A stretch of DNA of 64,000 bases from Symbiodinium sp. CCMP2592 (taxonomy: Eukaryota > Sar > Dinophyceae > Suessiales > Symbiodiniaceae): NCBI GenBank assembly GCA_905221615.1, contig CAJNDT010001236.1, forward strand, positions 987,670 through 1,051,669. The letters run 5' to 3'. The notes below the pieces were generated by a model, which saw only the letters and a program-made list of their open reading frames with translations, did not search any database and was not told the DNA's origin. The translations under genes were made by a program, and so were the position numbers. The number at the start of each line of letters is the position of its first letter. Position 1 is the stretch's first letter. Positions 21,579 to 35,395 of this stretch are shown piece by piece.

Positions 21579-22739
21579 GGTATACTCTAAACAGGAAGGT
21601 TGGAGCTGGGGCTATGTCGAGCCCTTTTTCAGGGTTTTTGGGGGCCGAGATCCCTGTAGCTTTGTGGGGTTTAGGGTTTAGTTGGTTTTGGGGTTTAGGG
21701 TTTAGGGTTCTTCACACAGCGTCTGTTTCGAGGGAGTTGTGGTAGGGCATGGGCAGTATGTCAATGTGATCAAGGTCAAGTTTCCGAAAATTAGGGGTAA
21801 TTACCTTATTTTGATGATAAGGATCCTCTTATTTAGGGCTATATTAGGGTCCCCTATTTTCGGAGTTTCCCAAATGAAGAGGCATAGTTATGTGACGAAG
21901 CACGTAGCTACTTCCAGGAGCGGCAGCGAAACCCGAAGCCCCATCTCCCACTCCCCAAAACTCTGAAAGCCCTAAACCCTAAACCCTAAACCCTTATACA
22001 AACCCCAAACCCTAAACTCCTAAACCCTAAACCCCCTAAACCCTCAACTGTATAGACCCTAAACCCTAATTTGAACCTGAAGCCCTTAAGCCCACCGCTA
22101 GCCCTGTAGCTAAGCCCCAAGTCGGTATTCCAGGCCGAACGGCGATCTTTGCTGTTGCTGCTGCTCCTTGGCTTTTCAGACGTAGGGTTTACGATTTCAG
22201 TGCTTTCGGTTGATGATATAATTCCTGCATTACCTTAAGGGCCCTAAACTATGAGAATCATGGCATTTTCCTTATTATGGGTAATGCCGGATTTATATCA
22301 ACAACCGTTTTCCTTGGCTTTCGGGAGTTGTATATAGGGTTTTACGATTTCAGTGCTTTTCAGTGTTCCAGAATTCTCTGAGAGGAAGGTCCGGATTTGG
22401 CGGATCAGGGCTTAATGTCGTAAGGCTCTTCGGGCGGCGGTAGCGATGTACCAAAGCCATAAAGTTCAGGGTTTTGTTTCTTCAGGATTTCTGACTGAAA
22501 GTCGAAGTAATCGAACAGCCGTGGTTTAGAGGGCCACAGACCTAAACCCTAAACCCTGAAACCTAAACCCTAAACCCTAAACCCTAAACCCCTAAACCCC
22601 TAAACCCCTAAACCCTAAACCCTAAACCCTAAACCCTATTTCCCCAAAGTGAGATTCTATGCTGGCCAGATCGTTGGGAGCCCCGAAGGGGTCGGTATGA
22701 TCTATCGGTTTAGGGCTTAGGGCTTAGGGTTTAGGGTTT

Positions 22740-23520
22740 AGGGCGTCTCGCCGCGCAGCGGCAGTATTTTCTATGTAGGATGGCGCCCCAACACTCCCAG
22801 GGGTGTGGGGGGGCGGCATATCGACGTCTAGCGTTCGAATGCGATTCCACCACCAAACAATTACACATTGGTTCCTCACCTTTTCCCACCCGCTGTGAGA
22901 ATACACAGGCTACCACCCAAAACATTGCCTTTTAGGGTTTAGCGCTTACGCCCTCAATTCCCACCTGCCCCTGGTCTGTCTGTTGGGGCCAGGACTGGCC
23001 AAGTAGAGAGTGAGGGGGGCCGAGGGGGTCAGGGGGGTCCAGGGGGGGCCAGGGGGGGCCAAGGGGGGGCCAGGGGGGGGGCCAAGGGCAGGGCCAGGGG
23101 GGGCCAGGGGGCGCAGGGAGGGGTCAGGGAGGGTCAGGTGTCAGAAAAGGGAGAAAAGACGCCAGGTCTCCCCTAGGACCCCCCAGGAGCCCCCCGGGTC
23201 CCTGGAATCTGCCAGCTCAGAGCCCCCTGGGCCGGCTTCTGGTGCCTTTTCTGAAGGGGGGCCAAAGGGAAACGCCCACCAAGGGATTTGGTCGGGTATT
23301 CCAATCTCTTAAAATTCGAAGGAATTCCCTCTGCGAATATGGGCGCCACGCAAGGGGCCTAATGGCTTGGCTCAGCCCTAGGGGCTGAATTCGACCATTC
23401 TCCAATGGCTCCACCCATTGTCCATCCAGAGTTGGTGTCAATCACTGCCGCATTTCCTTCTGGGTCCAGGCACCCTAAGAAAAAGGGTGGGTACGGCCTA
23501 AGCAGGCCTGGGTGGGAATT
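22740..23520. other. Private insert of unit 2 with a G-run-rich tract
   Basis: This stretch is absent from the matching places in units 1 and 3, which go directly from the TTTAGGG run to TTTCTATCGGGTACGCC. Positions about 23010-23125 are a GGGGGGCCAGG-type run on the + strand. The rest includes CGCCGCGCAGCGGC and a 3' part with mixed composition. The 100-residue Gly/Arg-rich frame (23010-23312) is compositional, and I recognise no gene. Confidence 0.7.
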
Positions 23521-23909
23521 TAGGGTTAAGGGTTTAGGGTTTAGGGTTTCTATCGGGTACGCCTGGACCCCAATTGCTTAGGTAGGCCTTGTGTTCAAGG
23601 GTTGAGTGTCGGTGTAGAAGAGGCGTGTAAGTGGGATCCACAGGACTTCCTAGTTGTCGTTGGGTTTAAAGTTTAGAGTTTAGAGGTTCAGGGTCCTAGA
23701 GTTCAGATTCAGGGGATTAGGGTTTAGGGCGCTAGATATCCTGCTACTTCAGTTATTCAAGCCCTAAGGCCTACACCCTAAATCTCATTCTTGCCCCTCT
23801 CTTCCAGAACTATGAGTAACCTGGTTTCAATGTTTACTTTCACTACTGGCACATGTTTTTGTGCTTCAGAGTTCCTGCTTCGCAGTTCTGCTTTCAAAGT
23901 AGTATGATT

Positions 23910-24545
23910 TTTTGTTAGTGCTATTATTATTATTAGTCATATTCTTCTTATTACTACGATTACTATTATTAATATATGCTGTTGTTGTATTAGCATGACT
24001 AGCTCGCTACGATGTTAAGGAGTTATGGCGACAGCTACCCCTCCCACACTTTCGACTCTAGTTGTCCCACATGTGCCTACGAAAAACTCACGCCCTAAGC
24101 TCGAAGTGCTGGACCCAAAACCTTCAACACGCTGGCCCGGAGCTCTGAATGCAGAGTTCCTACCTCATGTTCCTTGGGTTTTCCCCTAAACGGCACATTC
24201 GACATTTCAGACCACTAACTATGCTAGTCCTAAGTACCAAAGGAGCTTCCTGTTCTCGTTCCATATAGTCGGCTGCACAGACCTGGGACATCAGGGTCTT
24301 AACGTTTAAACTCAGTACCTGAGTATAACCTTTAACCTTTCTGGGTTTGTGTAATCCTACCATAATTGAACAGGTTAACCTTCGCTAAACCCTAAACCCC
24401 TAAAGCCTAAACCCTAAACCCTAAAGCTAGGGTATTCAGCCTCTAAGTTAGGAAGTACAGACATCTCTGTCAATCCGCTACTTACTCGTTGTGCATGTGC
24501 TTCGCACTTGTAAAAGCTGCACGGTTCCTTATAAAAGCTGATGAT
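23910..24545. other. Private 636-bp segment of unit 2
   Basis: In units 1 and 3 the bases GTATGAT and ATATGA are adjacent; here about 636 bp lie between them. The segment starts with a TATTATTATTA-rich stretch and later contains AACCTTTAACC...GGTTAACC and CCCTAAA runs related to intron 3 of the genes. It could be an insertion in unit 2 or a deletion shared by units 1 and 3. I see no gene. Confidence 0.7.
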
Positions 24546-25221
24546 AATATGACAACCATTGTGACAACGGTTTCCTTTAATTTCGAGAGTCGTTATCGTG
24601 CGGTGGCATGCAGCATGGGACCCAACACTTGCATCCACTGCAAGCACCAAACCTGTTCAAGGCCGCACCCTACACGTAAACCCTGAGCCAGGGTTAGGGA
24701 AGCCTAAAGCCCTAAACTGAGACACTCAATCCCATGCCAGGCAGCTCCTGCTCCAAGGGGCTGTGTCAGACTGAGACGATGCCTGTTGCACGAACTGGGA
24801 GTTTTTCGAAAGTAGGGGACCCTTTAATACAATATCCTAAATGGTCGGATCCTTATTCTATGGCCCCCAAAATAAGGTACCCCTATTTTTCGGAAACTCC
24901 CAACTGGCTGGGTCAAAAAAGAACACCAGTGCGGCACATGCTTGCAACGAGGTATCGGTAGAAGAGTCGTCATCGGAGCGGCGAAATGCAGTATTGTCAT
25001 ATATCACGGTATACTCTAGAGCAAATATTATATATGTATGATATGCATAATTATTGGTTTCTTGTACTATAGAATGAGAGACGGCAGGATCCCATCATCA
25101 ACTGCACTGATCGAGTCTGCTCTACTCCTTCGCCACTCTGCTCAAGTTAAGACAGTCCCGAAGCCAGAAGCACCCGCCTTCGATTGGGGTTCGCTCCCGC
25201 TACGGACACCCCAAGCTTGCA

Positions 25222-27213
25222 ATGATCAGCTACTCGGTGCTTCTTACCGGACTAGTACTTGGAGGATCATGGGACTTAGTAAGTAGGGCTCCTTAAATGG
25301 ATCTAAATATAGGGTTCCTTAAAGGGATCTATAGGGCTTATAAGCTTTATTAGGGTTTACTTGGAGGGTCATGGGACTTGGTAAGCAGGGTTATAAGTAC
25401 CCTAATTGGGGATATAAGTAATTATAAGTATAGTTACCTCAATTATAACCTGGGGTACTAAGTCCCAGGACCCTTTAAGTAACCCTTGGCCTGGGTGTAC
25501 CACTCGCAGGAGCCGAATGCATCGACTGCGCTTCGCACGAGGAGACGGTGCTGTTGCAGCGCATGAAGTCTTCGGAAGATCACACTGCACCTTTGTCATA
25601 GTTGGGTAACATTTTACATGTTTATGGGTATCTAAACCAATAAGGAATAAACATGTTCATTTTTAATCCAATCCCAACAATGAACTAGGCACTGGAAGCC
25701 GACGAGTGGAGGTGGCAAAAGCATGGCTACCCCAAGTGGAACTGCGAAGATGATGTTCGTGCAGCGCAACAGGACTGGAGGGGAGCCATCCTCGACATCT
25801 CCGCCGCATACCTCGAGAATCTAGCCAGGTTTTTGGGGTTCAGTGGTTCTGAATAGGTAACCTTTAAGCTTTTGGGGTTTATAGAATCCAATTGAAAAAG
25901 TTAACCTCTTCTGGGCTAGGGTGCTCAGCCCCTGAAGGTTTATGTAGGGCTCCTTTAAGGGATCCTTTAAAGGCTCCCTCAAGAGGGGTTGAGGGTTTAG
26001 GGGCTTGGGGCTAAATTTCTAGGTTCCCGAGCAGTACCGTACCCTTTTGCCGCTTGCTTTTTGGGCTCCCTTCTTGAAACCATATAGTACGCAAACAGGG
26101 TGCCCTCACTATGAAGGGGCTACTGGGGAACCCAGGAATACTTCCAGTGGAGACTTTGTGACCGTGGCGAGTGATGCCATCGAAATGCTTTACGGCTATG
26201 ACATTGGGCCGGTGACCTTCAAGCCGACCCTGGCCGAGGAGGAGCCCTTCCGCCCCACTTTCGATGGTGCCTTGTCATACTTCGTTGGATACGACGCCAT
26301 GCAGGCCTTCAACGGCGGAGGCGGCATCCCGGAAGATAAAGGCTTTGCCATTAATGGTGGTGATGCGTGGTCAAAGGTCTTGTTTTTCAATGACCAGATC
26401 AGCTGCGTGGGGGATGTTGCGCTTGCCCAAGGGTACTACTACTTCAAGAATGCAACCTCCGGGGTGGAGACAGGCGTGGAGTACACCTTCGCGTACAAGA
26501 AGATGCCGGGAGGTGAGTTGAAGATCGTCGCCCACCACTCATCCCTGCCGGCTCCGCTGCCTGATCCAACTCCCACTTCGCCTCCTGCCCTTGATGGGGG
26601 CGATTTTATCCAGGAAGGCCAGACAGGGCATGTGGGCATTAAAGCACGTGCTTGGCCGATGAAGCCAGTTTGGTGGCGTGGCCGCGGCTTCAAAAGGAGT
26701 TACAGCGGCCCCAGCTGCGAGGATCGTGTTGCGGCAGCTCAAGAAGAATGGAAGGATGCGATCCTGAGCATCTCTGCCGCGTATGAGCAGGGCGGGACTA
26801 ATTCAAGCTATGAGCAGATCGCAGTGGATGCAATCAGCAAGCTCTACAATTACGGCAAGTCCAAGGTGTTATTTAAGCCGACCCTCGCGATAGAGGATCC
26901 CTTCCGCGAGACATTCTCCGGTGCCGCATCTTACTTCCTCGGCTACAACGCCACGGAGGAGCAAGGAGGCTTCCCTGAAGACAAAGGCTTCGCCATCAAT
27001 GGCGGAAAGACTTGGTCGGCCGTCAGATTTGTGAACAATCAGACCACCTGTGTGGGGGATGTCGCGCTAGCACAGGGCTACTACTTCTTCACCGACGCAG
27101 TCACCGAGAACGAAACCGGGGTCGAGTATACCTTTGCCTACGAGAAGAGGAAGACAGGGGAGTTGAAGATCATTGCCCACCACTCCTCCTTGCCGGCATC
27201 TTATGGTCGATGA
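25222..27213 (+). CDS. Secreted tandem SnoaL/NTF2-like protein, copy 2 (four exons)
   Basis: This gene has the same structure as copy 1, shifted by 13693 bases. Exons are 25222-25255, 25480-25586, 25689-25816 and 26136-27213, and the predicted protein is 448 residues. The 358 residues encoded by exon 4 are identical to copies 1 and 3, although silent changes exist (for example AGCTGCGTGGGG here against AGCTGTGTGGGG in copy 1). The signal peptide, the CIDC and TVLLQ segments and both NTF2-like domains are intact. Flanking non-coding DNA differs more than the coding part, which suggests selection or gene conversion on the coding region. The catalytic role, if any, is unknown. Confidence 0.8.
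25258..25479. mobile_element. Family A element, intron 1 of copy 2
   Basis: This is the counterpart of 11565-11786 at the same site, with the same TA flanks and the same internal second left end. The insertion therefore predates the triplication of the segment. Confidence 0.83.
25587..25688. mobile_element. GC-AG introner-like insertion, intron 2 of copy 2
   Basis: This is the counterpart of 11894-11995 with the same GCAC flanking repeats and border bases. Confidence 0.83.
25817..26135. mobile_element. GA-AG introner-like insertion, intron 3 of copy 2
   Basis: This is the counterpart of 12124-12442, with GAAT on both sides and the same borders. Confidence 0.8.
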
Positions 27214-29369
27214 ACGTATGCCGCGCCCTAGACACCCTAAACCTATGTCAGCGGTTTTTGCCCAATGATGCTCAGCTTGAAGGGTAATGCAGGATTTATA
27301 GCATCCTCCGCAGTTTAGGGCGTTTAGTGGTCAGAATTTCCTTGTGTACTTGTTGTTTCCCGGGGCACTCTTCTCCGCACGGATTCGTTTTGTAGTGGGC
27401 ACTCCGTTGGGCACTCCCTTGCGCAACATCTTTCTCATAGAGTGGCGCACTCACTTCTGTGGACAACTATACGTTTGTGTTAGCGAGGTTTGTGCCAGGT
27501 GAACCAAAGCCCCATGCAGCTGTTCTTTGGCACAGCGGAAAAGCCCACCCCAATCCGCGGCAAAGCCGCAATTTTGCCACAAGTGGCTGTCTCAGCTGAT
27601 TGCTAGTATCCAGCCACAAATGGCACTTTATAGTAAGCAGCAATTACTGCTGTTTTGCGCCACGATTGGAGCACAGAGGGGTGTCAGAAAACAGTGTTGC
27701 AAGTGCACGGGCATGCGGGCTTGCTGTCTTACCGCGACACATCCTGAAGGCAGTATACATGGCATGCCAGCATTTTGGAGTATTCGCACCTGCTAGGCTC
27801 TGCAAGGGATCATACAAGCAGGCCAGCAGCCCAACAAGAAGAAACGCTGGTTCGACATTCTTCGACTCTTCGACGAGCAACGTACGCAAGACACGGCTTA
27901 AACCACGGACAACGGGCCGTTGAGTGCAGCCCCTTATGCTGCGAGCACCCCCCGGGCCGGTCCCAGCACTGTTAAGTCCCCTTGGCAATATTTCGGAAAT
28001 TTTGGAAATTTTGGAACTTCTGGAATTGATTTTCAATGGGCTGATTGTGACCCTTCGGATGACAGACCATGCACTATGACTCACTTGCAAAGGCAAGGTC
28101 TGTTTAGACGATTGTCAGTGTTTATATATATATATATATACACTTTAAAAAAATGGTACTCCTACGAATACTATTACCAATACAAATACTGACATTGATC
28201 ATTTGCTGACTGCCCAAGCTAATACCAGCATTAACACGAATATTCACACTTTTTAAAGCCAATACGAATAGGCACCATACAAATACTAATAATGATTAAT
28301 GCTGACGTTCATACTCCTACGCATATCAATAATTATGCCCATATCGGTAGTAGTGTATCTCAATACCAATACTAGTACACACCTGCATATACCAATGTAC
28401 ATAAATATACATACCACTATACTAAAGTACAAATACATTAGCTCATGCATGTATTTATCTGTTAGTATTTTCATGTAATCAGGAGTAATACTAATATAAG
28501 ACAAACGTTCATGCGAATACATAACTTCATTTTAATACTAGCACTAGCACTAGCACTATTACTAATACCAATCACACTGTTTATACCAACACCAAGATTT
28601 ACATAAGTATTGATACTCCTACGGATACTACTGCGTGCACTCTTATGCTGTTAACAGCAATGCTGTCACCAATACTAATACTGACATTGATAACTTGTTG
28701 AATATCAAGATAATGCCAGTATTAATACCATTATTAACACTTATACTAAGGCTAATGCGACTATGGATAATCCTAATACGAATATTGACATTAATACTCC
28801 TACGAATACCAATAGTCATATTCATATTGATGTGACGACTAATACCATTACAAAAGACACGTGCATATGCTAATGCACACCAGAACAAATACCATTATCT
28901 TAAAATGCCGATATGTATCAATGCATTCATGTACTGATGTTTTAGGACAAGCATATACCCATATACCAATGTAACAATACACTACTTGTTAATGTGTGAA
29001 TATACTATACAAGTATGTTATTATACTAGTATGCTACTATACTAGTATACGACTACTGTAATATGCAAGTATACCGACATGGCAGGTTAGTGTACTAATA
29101 TGACAACATACTGATATACTTATAAATCTTTGGACAATACACGTATATTGCATATACTTGTAGACAAATACACTAATGTACGAATATACTGGTATGTTAA
29201 TATACTAATATATTAATACACCAGTGAGTACAACATGGGAGCTCAACACTGCCAGGATCCATTTTTCATTCAACGCTTTCAGCGTTGAAGGTTAGGGAAA
29301 CGAATTTGCCATGTTCTCGCGATCTTAAGCTCTGCGATTGCTGATGTTGTCACTCTCGACATGTACTTG

Positions 29370-29440
<71 letters not shown>

Positions 29441-30092
29441 GCTGCCTCTCCCTCTCCCACACCCTCGAGCCTCAACCCCAGCCCCAAATGCAAGCCCTCA
29501 ACCCCAAGCCACGCACTCCTGGATCCCACTACTCTAACCCTGAACCCAGCCCTGAACCCTAATGATGTCTATACCCTGAGCTCTCGACCCTTAACCATCA
29601 ACTCCAGGATGCCCAGTAGTACCCTTATTCCCTTTTTGTAGTCCTAGGTTCCTTATAAAGTTACCCAATACCAACAAGAGACGCCTTTTTTATTCCTGGG
29701 TTACTGGGTATCCTAGTCTTGATGAACCCTAAACGCTAAACCCGAAACCCTGAACCCGAAACTTCGCACCCTCCTAAGTTTAGGGTTTAGGGTTTAGGGT
29801 TTAGGTCCTAAAACCCTGAGTTGCAGACTATAAAAGCCTAAAGCATGGACCCGAAACCCATGGATCCTGGCTTGGACGAGCTGCCCATCCTATAGTCTCC
29901 ATTGTAGTTCCTTTTTTTGGTTTAACCAATTCTATATTATGGGTCCTATAAGGTAACCCCAAAAAGGAACTACAATGGAGACTATAGGGTCAACTTGCCG
30001 AAGATCGGTTCGAAACAGCGTCCGAAGCACGGGTAGAGGGTTTCGGGATGTTTCGGGTTGAAGGCGAGCTTCAATGAATACAGGCTTATATG

Positions 30093-30192
30093 GCTGGTTG
30101 TCAAAATTATGGTGCCTTTTGGGGTGCCCTAAATATTAGGTGCCGTACTATAATAGGGACCCAAAAAGGGACCCAAATTTTGACAACCACCC
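30093..30192. mobile_element. Inverted-repeat element, family D (unit 3, complete)
   Basis: This is the unit 3 counterpart of the unit 2 element at 16361-16460. It has the same termini and the same flanking ATATG repeats. Confidence 0.75.
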
Positions 30193-32654
30193 ATATGCGG
30201 GTTTACACGTGATTTGGGGCATCATGTAAGGGTTCTGGAGAGCCCTGCACTTGTTGTGATGTCAGAGAGACTCCTGGAACTCAGAGGGCTTCCTCCTTCT
30301 TATAAAACCATGCCTGGACCCCAAAAGTATGTAGAATAATAGCTTTTTTTTCGGCTTTGGGCCATTAAGTTATTTACGTTTGGGGGTCTAGGTAGAGGTT
30401 TCCTTGAGGATGTGAGGAACCAGGCTCAGGCATTGATTGTGTGTCTGGGATGGGAATTCTCTAGGTCGTAATTGGGCGATCTGTTAATACTCCGTCCTGT
30501 GTTCAGGGTTAAGAGTTTAGGGCTTAGGGCATATGTGGTGCCTCATTCGAGGATCTTGTTGTTGAGGGTTTTGTGGTTTCTGAGCCTCACCTCCTATGGT
30601 GGACTTGTACAGTTTAAGTCCACCTTGGAGGGCTGTGATTTCCGGGTAGGACGTCAAATCTTCCAAACTCCTTTAATCACGGAATAGATACCTTAAACCA
30701 TCTTAAGGATCCCTGCTATAATCAGGTCCCTTCCTCTTATAAGAACCCCTATACTAGACCCTAAACTCTTTAGTGAGAGGTTTTGGAAGATCTGGGAAGT
30801 CTTTGCCGCACGAGGTATGTGTATGTGTAGTTGGACACTTCATCGGGTTTGGGCCGTGGCTGTGGGGTTTAGGGTTTAGGGATCAAGGTTTTGGGTCTGG
30901 GGATCAGGGTTTGGGGTTTAGGTGGACACTTCATCGGGGTTGGGCCGTCGCTAAATCAGCATTAGCTAGGTGGCGAGGACTCCGGAGGCTGCTAAACCAT
31001 TTCACCGAACCAGTAAACTCTCCGTAGTTCCCATAGTTCAGGTATTTGCTGATGCCCTAAATGGAAGTTTCCGAAAATTAGGGGTACCTTAGTTTGGGGT
31101 CCTTATAATCAGGATCCTGCTACTTAGGGTACGATACAAGGGTCCTCGATTTTCGGAAACTCCCAAATCAAGAACTCTGAACCTTCGGCCCAAAGTCCTT
31201 ATCGAAACCTTTACGGACTCGGGTTTAGGGTTTAGGGTTTTAGGATTTATAGTTGAAGCCAGAAAGTTGGGACATCCTTGGCCTCATGTCCATAAAGTAA
31301 AGTAGAGGGAATCCCAGCATGATTCATCCTAAACCTACGTTCCAACTTTCTGGGGTTCACTATAGGGTTTAGGATTTAGGGTTTAGGGTCGGAGCCCGTC
31401 CTGGAGCTCTGGAAGCTAGAGTTGAGTAGCGAAATCAGGTCCAAGATCCCTGAATTCAAGGATTAAACAAAGAGTCTTTTGTGTGGGAACCTGCTTCTTA
31501 TCGTTAAAGGATATGTGCAGGCATTTTGTGTCAATCGACTGTAATTTCAGAATCTTTAAGACTTTCCTTACCTAGCGGATCTGCTAAATCAGTTCCTCCA
31601 TGGGCCGAGGTGCTGGGTGTACCTTGTCTGGCCTTCCGGCACCGCGCCGGGATCCCGGTCTTACATGTCCGTTCCTAGTCGAGGGTTTAGGGTTCCGGGT
31701 TTTCTAATTCCCCTAAACCCTAAAGCCTTCAAGAAGTTTGGAATTGTGTGTGTTGGGATTAGGCTCTAGGGTTTCTATCGTGTTCGGAATGGGCGCTGTG
31801 GGCTTTCGGGTTAACTTCTTGTTGAAGGTTTCGGGGTCCTTGGTAGGAGGGGAGCTAGAGTTTAGGGGTTGAGAAATGAGCTAAACCGCCCGACCCTTAC
31901 CCCTACACCTAAACCCCTAAACCCTAAGCCTACACCCCAAACCCTTTATAAACCCCTAAACCCGAAAGCCTTACACAAGCCCCTGCTTGGGATCTTTAGT
32001 GCCGGGACCGAAGTTTAGATCGGGATCAGGCACGGAGTCTCCTTGGGGGTTCGGATGATTACCCCTCCCTCAACCCCCCAAACCTTGCTTTGTAGGGTTA
32101 TACTTATAATGGTTTCTTTATATTTATCCTGGAAGCTTTTGGTTTTCGGTGTTTAAGGTAAACGCTGAACCAGGTTTACACGTTCAAGGGTGAGTTTCGT
32201 GGTTTGTGCCGCCAACTACATGAGTGACCGTCAGCCGCTCTGGGTTTATATAACGTCAAACCCTCGAGCATACACGGTAAAACCACAAACTTGTAATCCT
32301 CCAAAGCCGGCCACTCTTGAAAGGTTTGCGTTGTTCCGTAAAACCTTAAACCCTTAAACCCTCAACTGAAGGGAGTGGATGAGACCTGACATGCCTCGAG
32401 GTCTAGAAGGCTTCGGGCTTGAAGCTTTTTGGGCTTGAGGCCTCTGGCGTCGGGCAACGGGGTTGAGGGGTGACTGTTTAGGGTTTAGGGTTTAGACTTT
32501 CAGGTTAGGGGTTAAGGTTCCGGGCTGACTGCGTGTCAGCGCCAACCCGCCAGAACATGCAGGTTTCGGGCTTTAGTAGTTGAGCGCGGCTCGGGGCGAG
32601 TTGGCGATTTTTGCTTCCTGTCATCGAAGTGGAGGATTTGGGATGCAGCTGGGT

Positions 32655-32767
32655 TACCCAGAGAGCCCAATACCCCCTAATTAAGAAATATAGCTTAAAT
32701 CATAATATGAAGCCCTATATAATTTAAGCCATATTCCTTAATTAAGGGGTATTGGGCTCTCTGGGTA
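32655..32767. mobile_element. Long-armed inverted repeat, family F (unit 3)
   Basis: This is the counterpart of the 113-bp inverted repeat in units 1 and 2. Its left arm reads TTAAGAAATATAG where the right arm implies TTAAGGAATATGG, so the arms are diverging. Confidence 0.75.
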
Positions 32768-35104
32768 CGGGGCAAAGCGGTTTGGGACTCTTGACATGTA
32801 CCCTCATATAGTAGAGACTTAGGCTTCAAAAGTGCCTAATAGGGACCCTTCAGGGCATAAGTATCTATGTACTTTAAAGGTACATGGATCCTTTGGGAAT
32901 GGTGTGTTGCAGTTTACCGAAGTCCCTGCACCTGCGGCGTGGAATCTGCACAGAAGGGGCGGGAGCGGCTGACACAATCTCGATAGCTATCCGCCCTACA
33001 ACTTTTAGGGCTGTAATTTGAAGATGGGAGTTTCCGAACATAGGGGACCCTACTATAGTACCCAAAGTAAGGTCCCCCCCTGTTTGTGGAACCTCCCAGG
33101 TGTATGTTAGATTATGGAGGTCCGACCTGTATTATAGCCGATGACAGACTGAGGCTTTGGGCCATCGAGCCGCCTCAGGTGGCTTTGTCGAAGAAGCTCA
33201 TTTGCGGCAGGCGTGTTCGAGACATTCGTGGCCAAAAAACCCTATAAACACTTGAAGGGAACCCTAAAGGAACCCTTAAAAGGGAGCCCTTAAAGTTTTG
33301 GGTTTAGGGCTTCTCGGTTTTTTCAAGTGTGAGCGTTTTATTTTGTGCTGCTTGGACGTGGCGGTTCAGAGCTCTAGGCAAAAGGGATCGCAGGGTCCAG
33401 GGAGCAGGGCAGGTTGGAGTTCTGTGTATTGAATGGCTTTTCAGTCGGTTGTAGGACATCGGCAGTGCTGAGTAAGAAGGGTTTGGGGATGCCGGGTTTA
33501 GGGTTTGGGGTTTAGGGCTTAAGGATTAGAGTTTAGGGTTTGGGGATTCGTGGCGTTGAGGTTAAGAAAAGGTACTCGCGGGTTTTTGGATACTGGGCCT
33601 CAGAGGTCTATAACTCAGGCTCTATGGATTTAGTTAGGCTATACTACTCTACTACACTACGGTTCTGCTCTACTCCCATACTACGATACTACTACGCGAC
33701 TATACTAAGCACTTAATCAAGGCATGCGTCGCCGTGGTTTGAGGATTCAGCTTATATTGGAGCTTCACAGCTGAGGTTCAGGTACATGCAGTGAGTCGTG
33801 CGGTTTAGGGTTTAGGGTGTAGGCTAGGGTCTCGAAAGCAAAGGTTAGCTAGGAAATGCCTATCACGATTTAGTGGACGTGCTTTTCTCTTAAGAAGAGT
33901 GTTTGCTTCATGAGCATCATCGAATCTCCGTGACGCGGTGTTTCGTGTCTCCTAAATGCTAAACCCAAACCCCCAAACCCCTAAATCCTAAACCCTATTG
34001 CCTAGTCTGCGAAGCCCCACTACCCTCACCCACCCCGTCCTACACGCCCACCTGGTTTTGGGAACGGACTCTTTAGGGTGAGACCCCCCGACCCCTCCCA
34101 GAATCGTCCACGGCAAGGTGTTCGTGGACCACGACAGATCTCAACACGTGGAACCGGCATGTGAGCACTCAGGCTTTCCGAAAACCCCTACACCTAGATC
34201 CTAAACTAACCCCTAAACCCCTAAACTCTTAAATCAAGCCTCTAAACCCGAACCCCTAAACTCCTAAATCGAGCCTCTAAACCCTTATAACCCCTAAACC
34301 CCTAAACTCCTAAATCAAGCCTGTAAACGCTAACCCCTAAACGCCTAACATTCCCCAAGTTATTAAGGCTCTATATAAAGAAGTCATATTAGGGAACCCC
34401 CAAAAGGTAATTAGGTCTCATAGGGTCCATGTAGGGTTTAGGGTAACCTGAGTGTCCCCTTTTGGGTTTAGGGCTGTGCCTTCTGGCTTGGATTTAGGCT
34501 TGACTATGTGTCCATCACGTACCAGTATTGAGACGTTGCCTTGAACTAAAGCCCTAAGGGTCCAAGTACCCTATTATCATGCACTGCCCAAAATCCTAAC
34601 CTACATAACTACTATCCTAAAACCGAGCACCTGATTATTGGGTCCTCCGGACCCTTGGGGCTAAAGTGGTTACTATCAAGGTGCCTTCGAGTTTCAGGGT
34701 TCGGGTGCTTTTGGGTCTAACTACAGACTTTGCTCCGAGGATACTTACCAGACCTTTTGGGAGGATCCTCAAAGTAGATCCCTCAAAAGGATTCCTATAA
34801 AGTACCCTTTAGTACCTGGAGGGTCCATATATACTACAACTAATGAATTTGTCCCCAGAACCGTAGAAGGGATGGTCTTTTGGGACCTAATTCCATAATG
34901 GTAGCATATATGGAGTATAGGGTCCCAACTTGGGGGATCTATCTTCTAGGACCTTGCGGGGGTCTGGGTTATGACCTATAATCATTAATTACTCTACGTA
35001 GGCTCTCGGAACCCATACATGCTGAGTATGTTTGGGAGAGGGGACCCCAAATAACTTACCTTTTCAAGGACGTATACAAGGAAATCCAAATGAGGCACCG
35101 TGCC

Positions 35105-35395
35105 TACAGTCTCCATTCCAGTTCTTTGTTTGGGTTACCTTATAGGATCATAGATATGGTTAAACCAAAAAAGAACTACCACGGAGACTATATAGTAGAA
35201 GCCAGAAAGTTGGAGCATCATTCTCCTCATGCCCGCAAGGTAAACTATAAGGGATCCTAGCACGAATCCTCCTAAAGCCACAACTTTCTGGCTTCTACTA
35301 TATAGTCTCCAGTGTAGTTCCTTTTTCGGTTTAACCATATCTATATGGAGGATCCTATAAGGTAACCCAAAAAAGGAACTACAATGGAGACTATA
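35105..35395. mobile_element. B-C-B element cluster (unit 3)
   Basis: This is the counterpart of the clusters in units 1 and 2, nearly identical to unit 2. Confidence 0.8.

Larger units (their letters stand above)
15544..29222 (+). repeat. Tandem segmental duplication, unit 2 (about 13.7 kb)
   Basis: This is the second copy of the segment, with the same order as unit 1. It lacks the minisatellite and G-rich block of unit 1; at the corresponding place (22550-22640) it has a run of CCCTAAA repeats. Two stretches are private to this unit: about 22740-23520, which includes a G-run-rich tract, and about 23910-24545, placed between sequences that are directly adjacent in units 1 and 3. The gene is at 25222-27213. 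A small deletion near 27690 in the 3' flank removes sequence present in the other two units. Confidence 0.93.
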
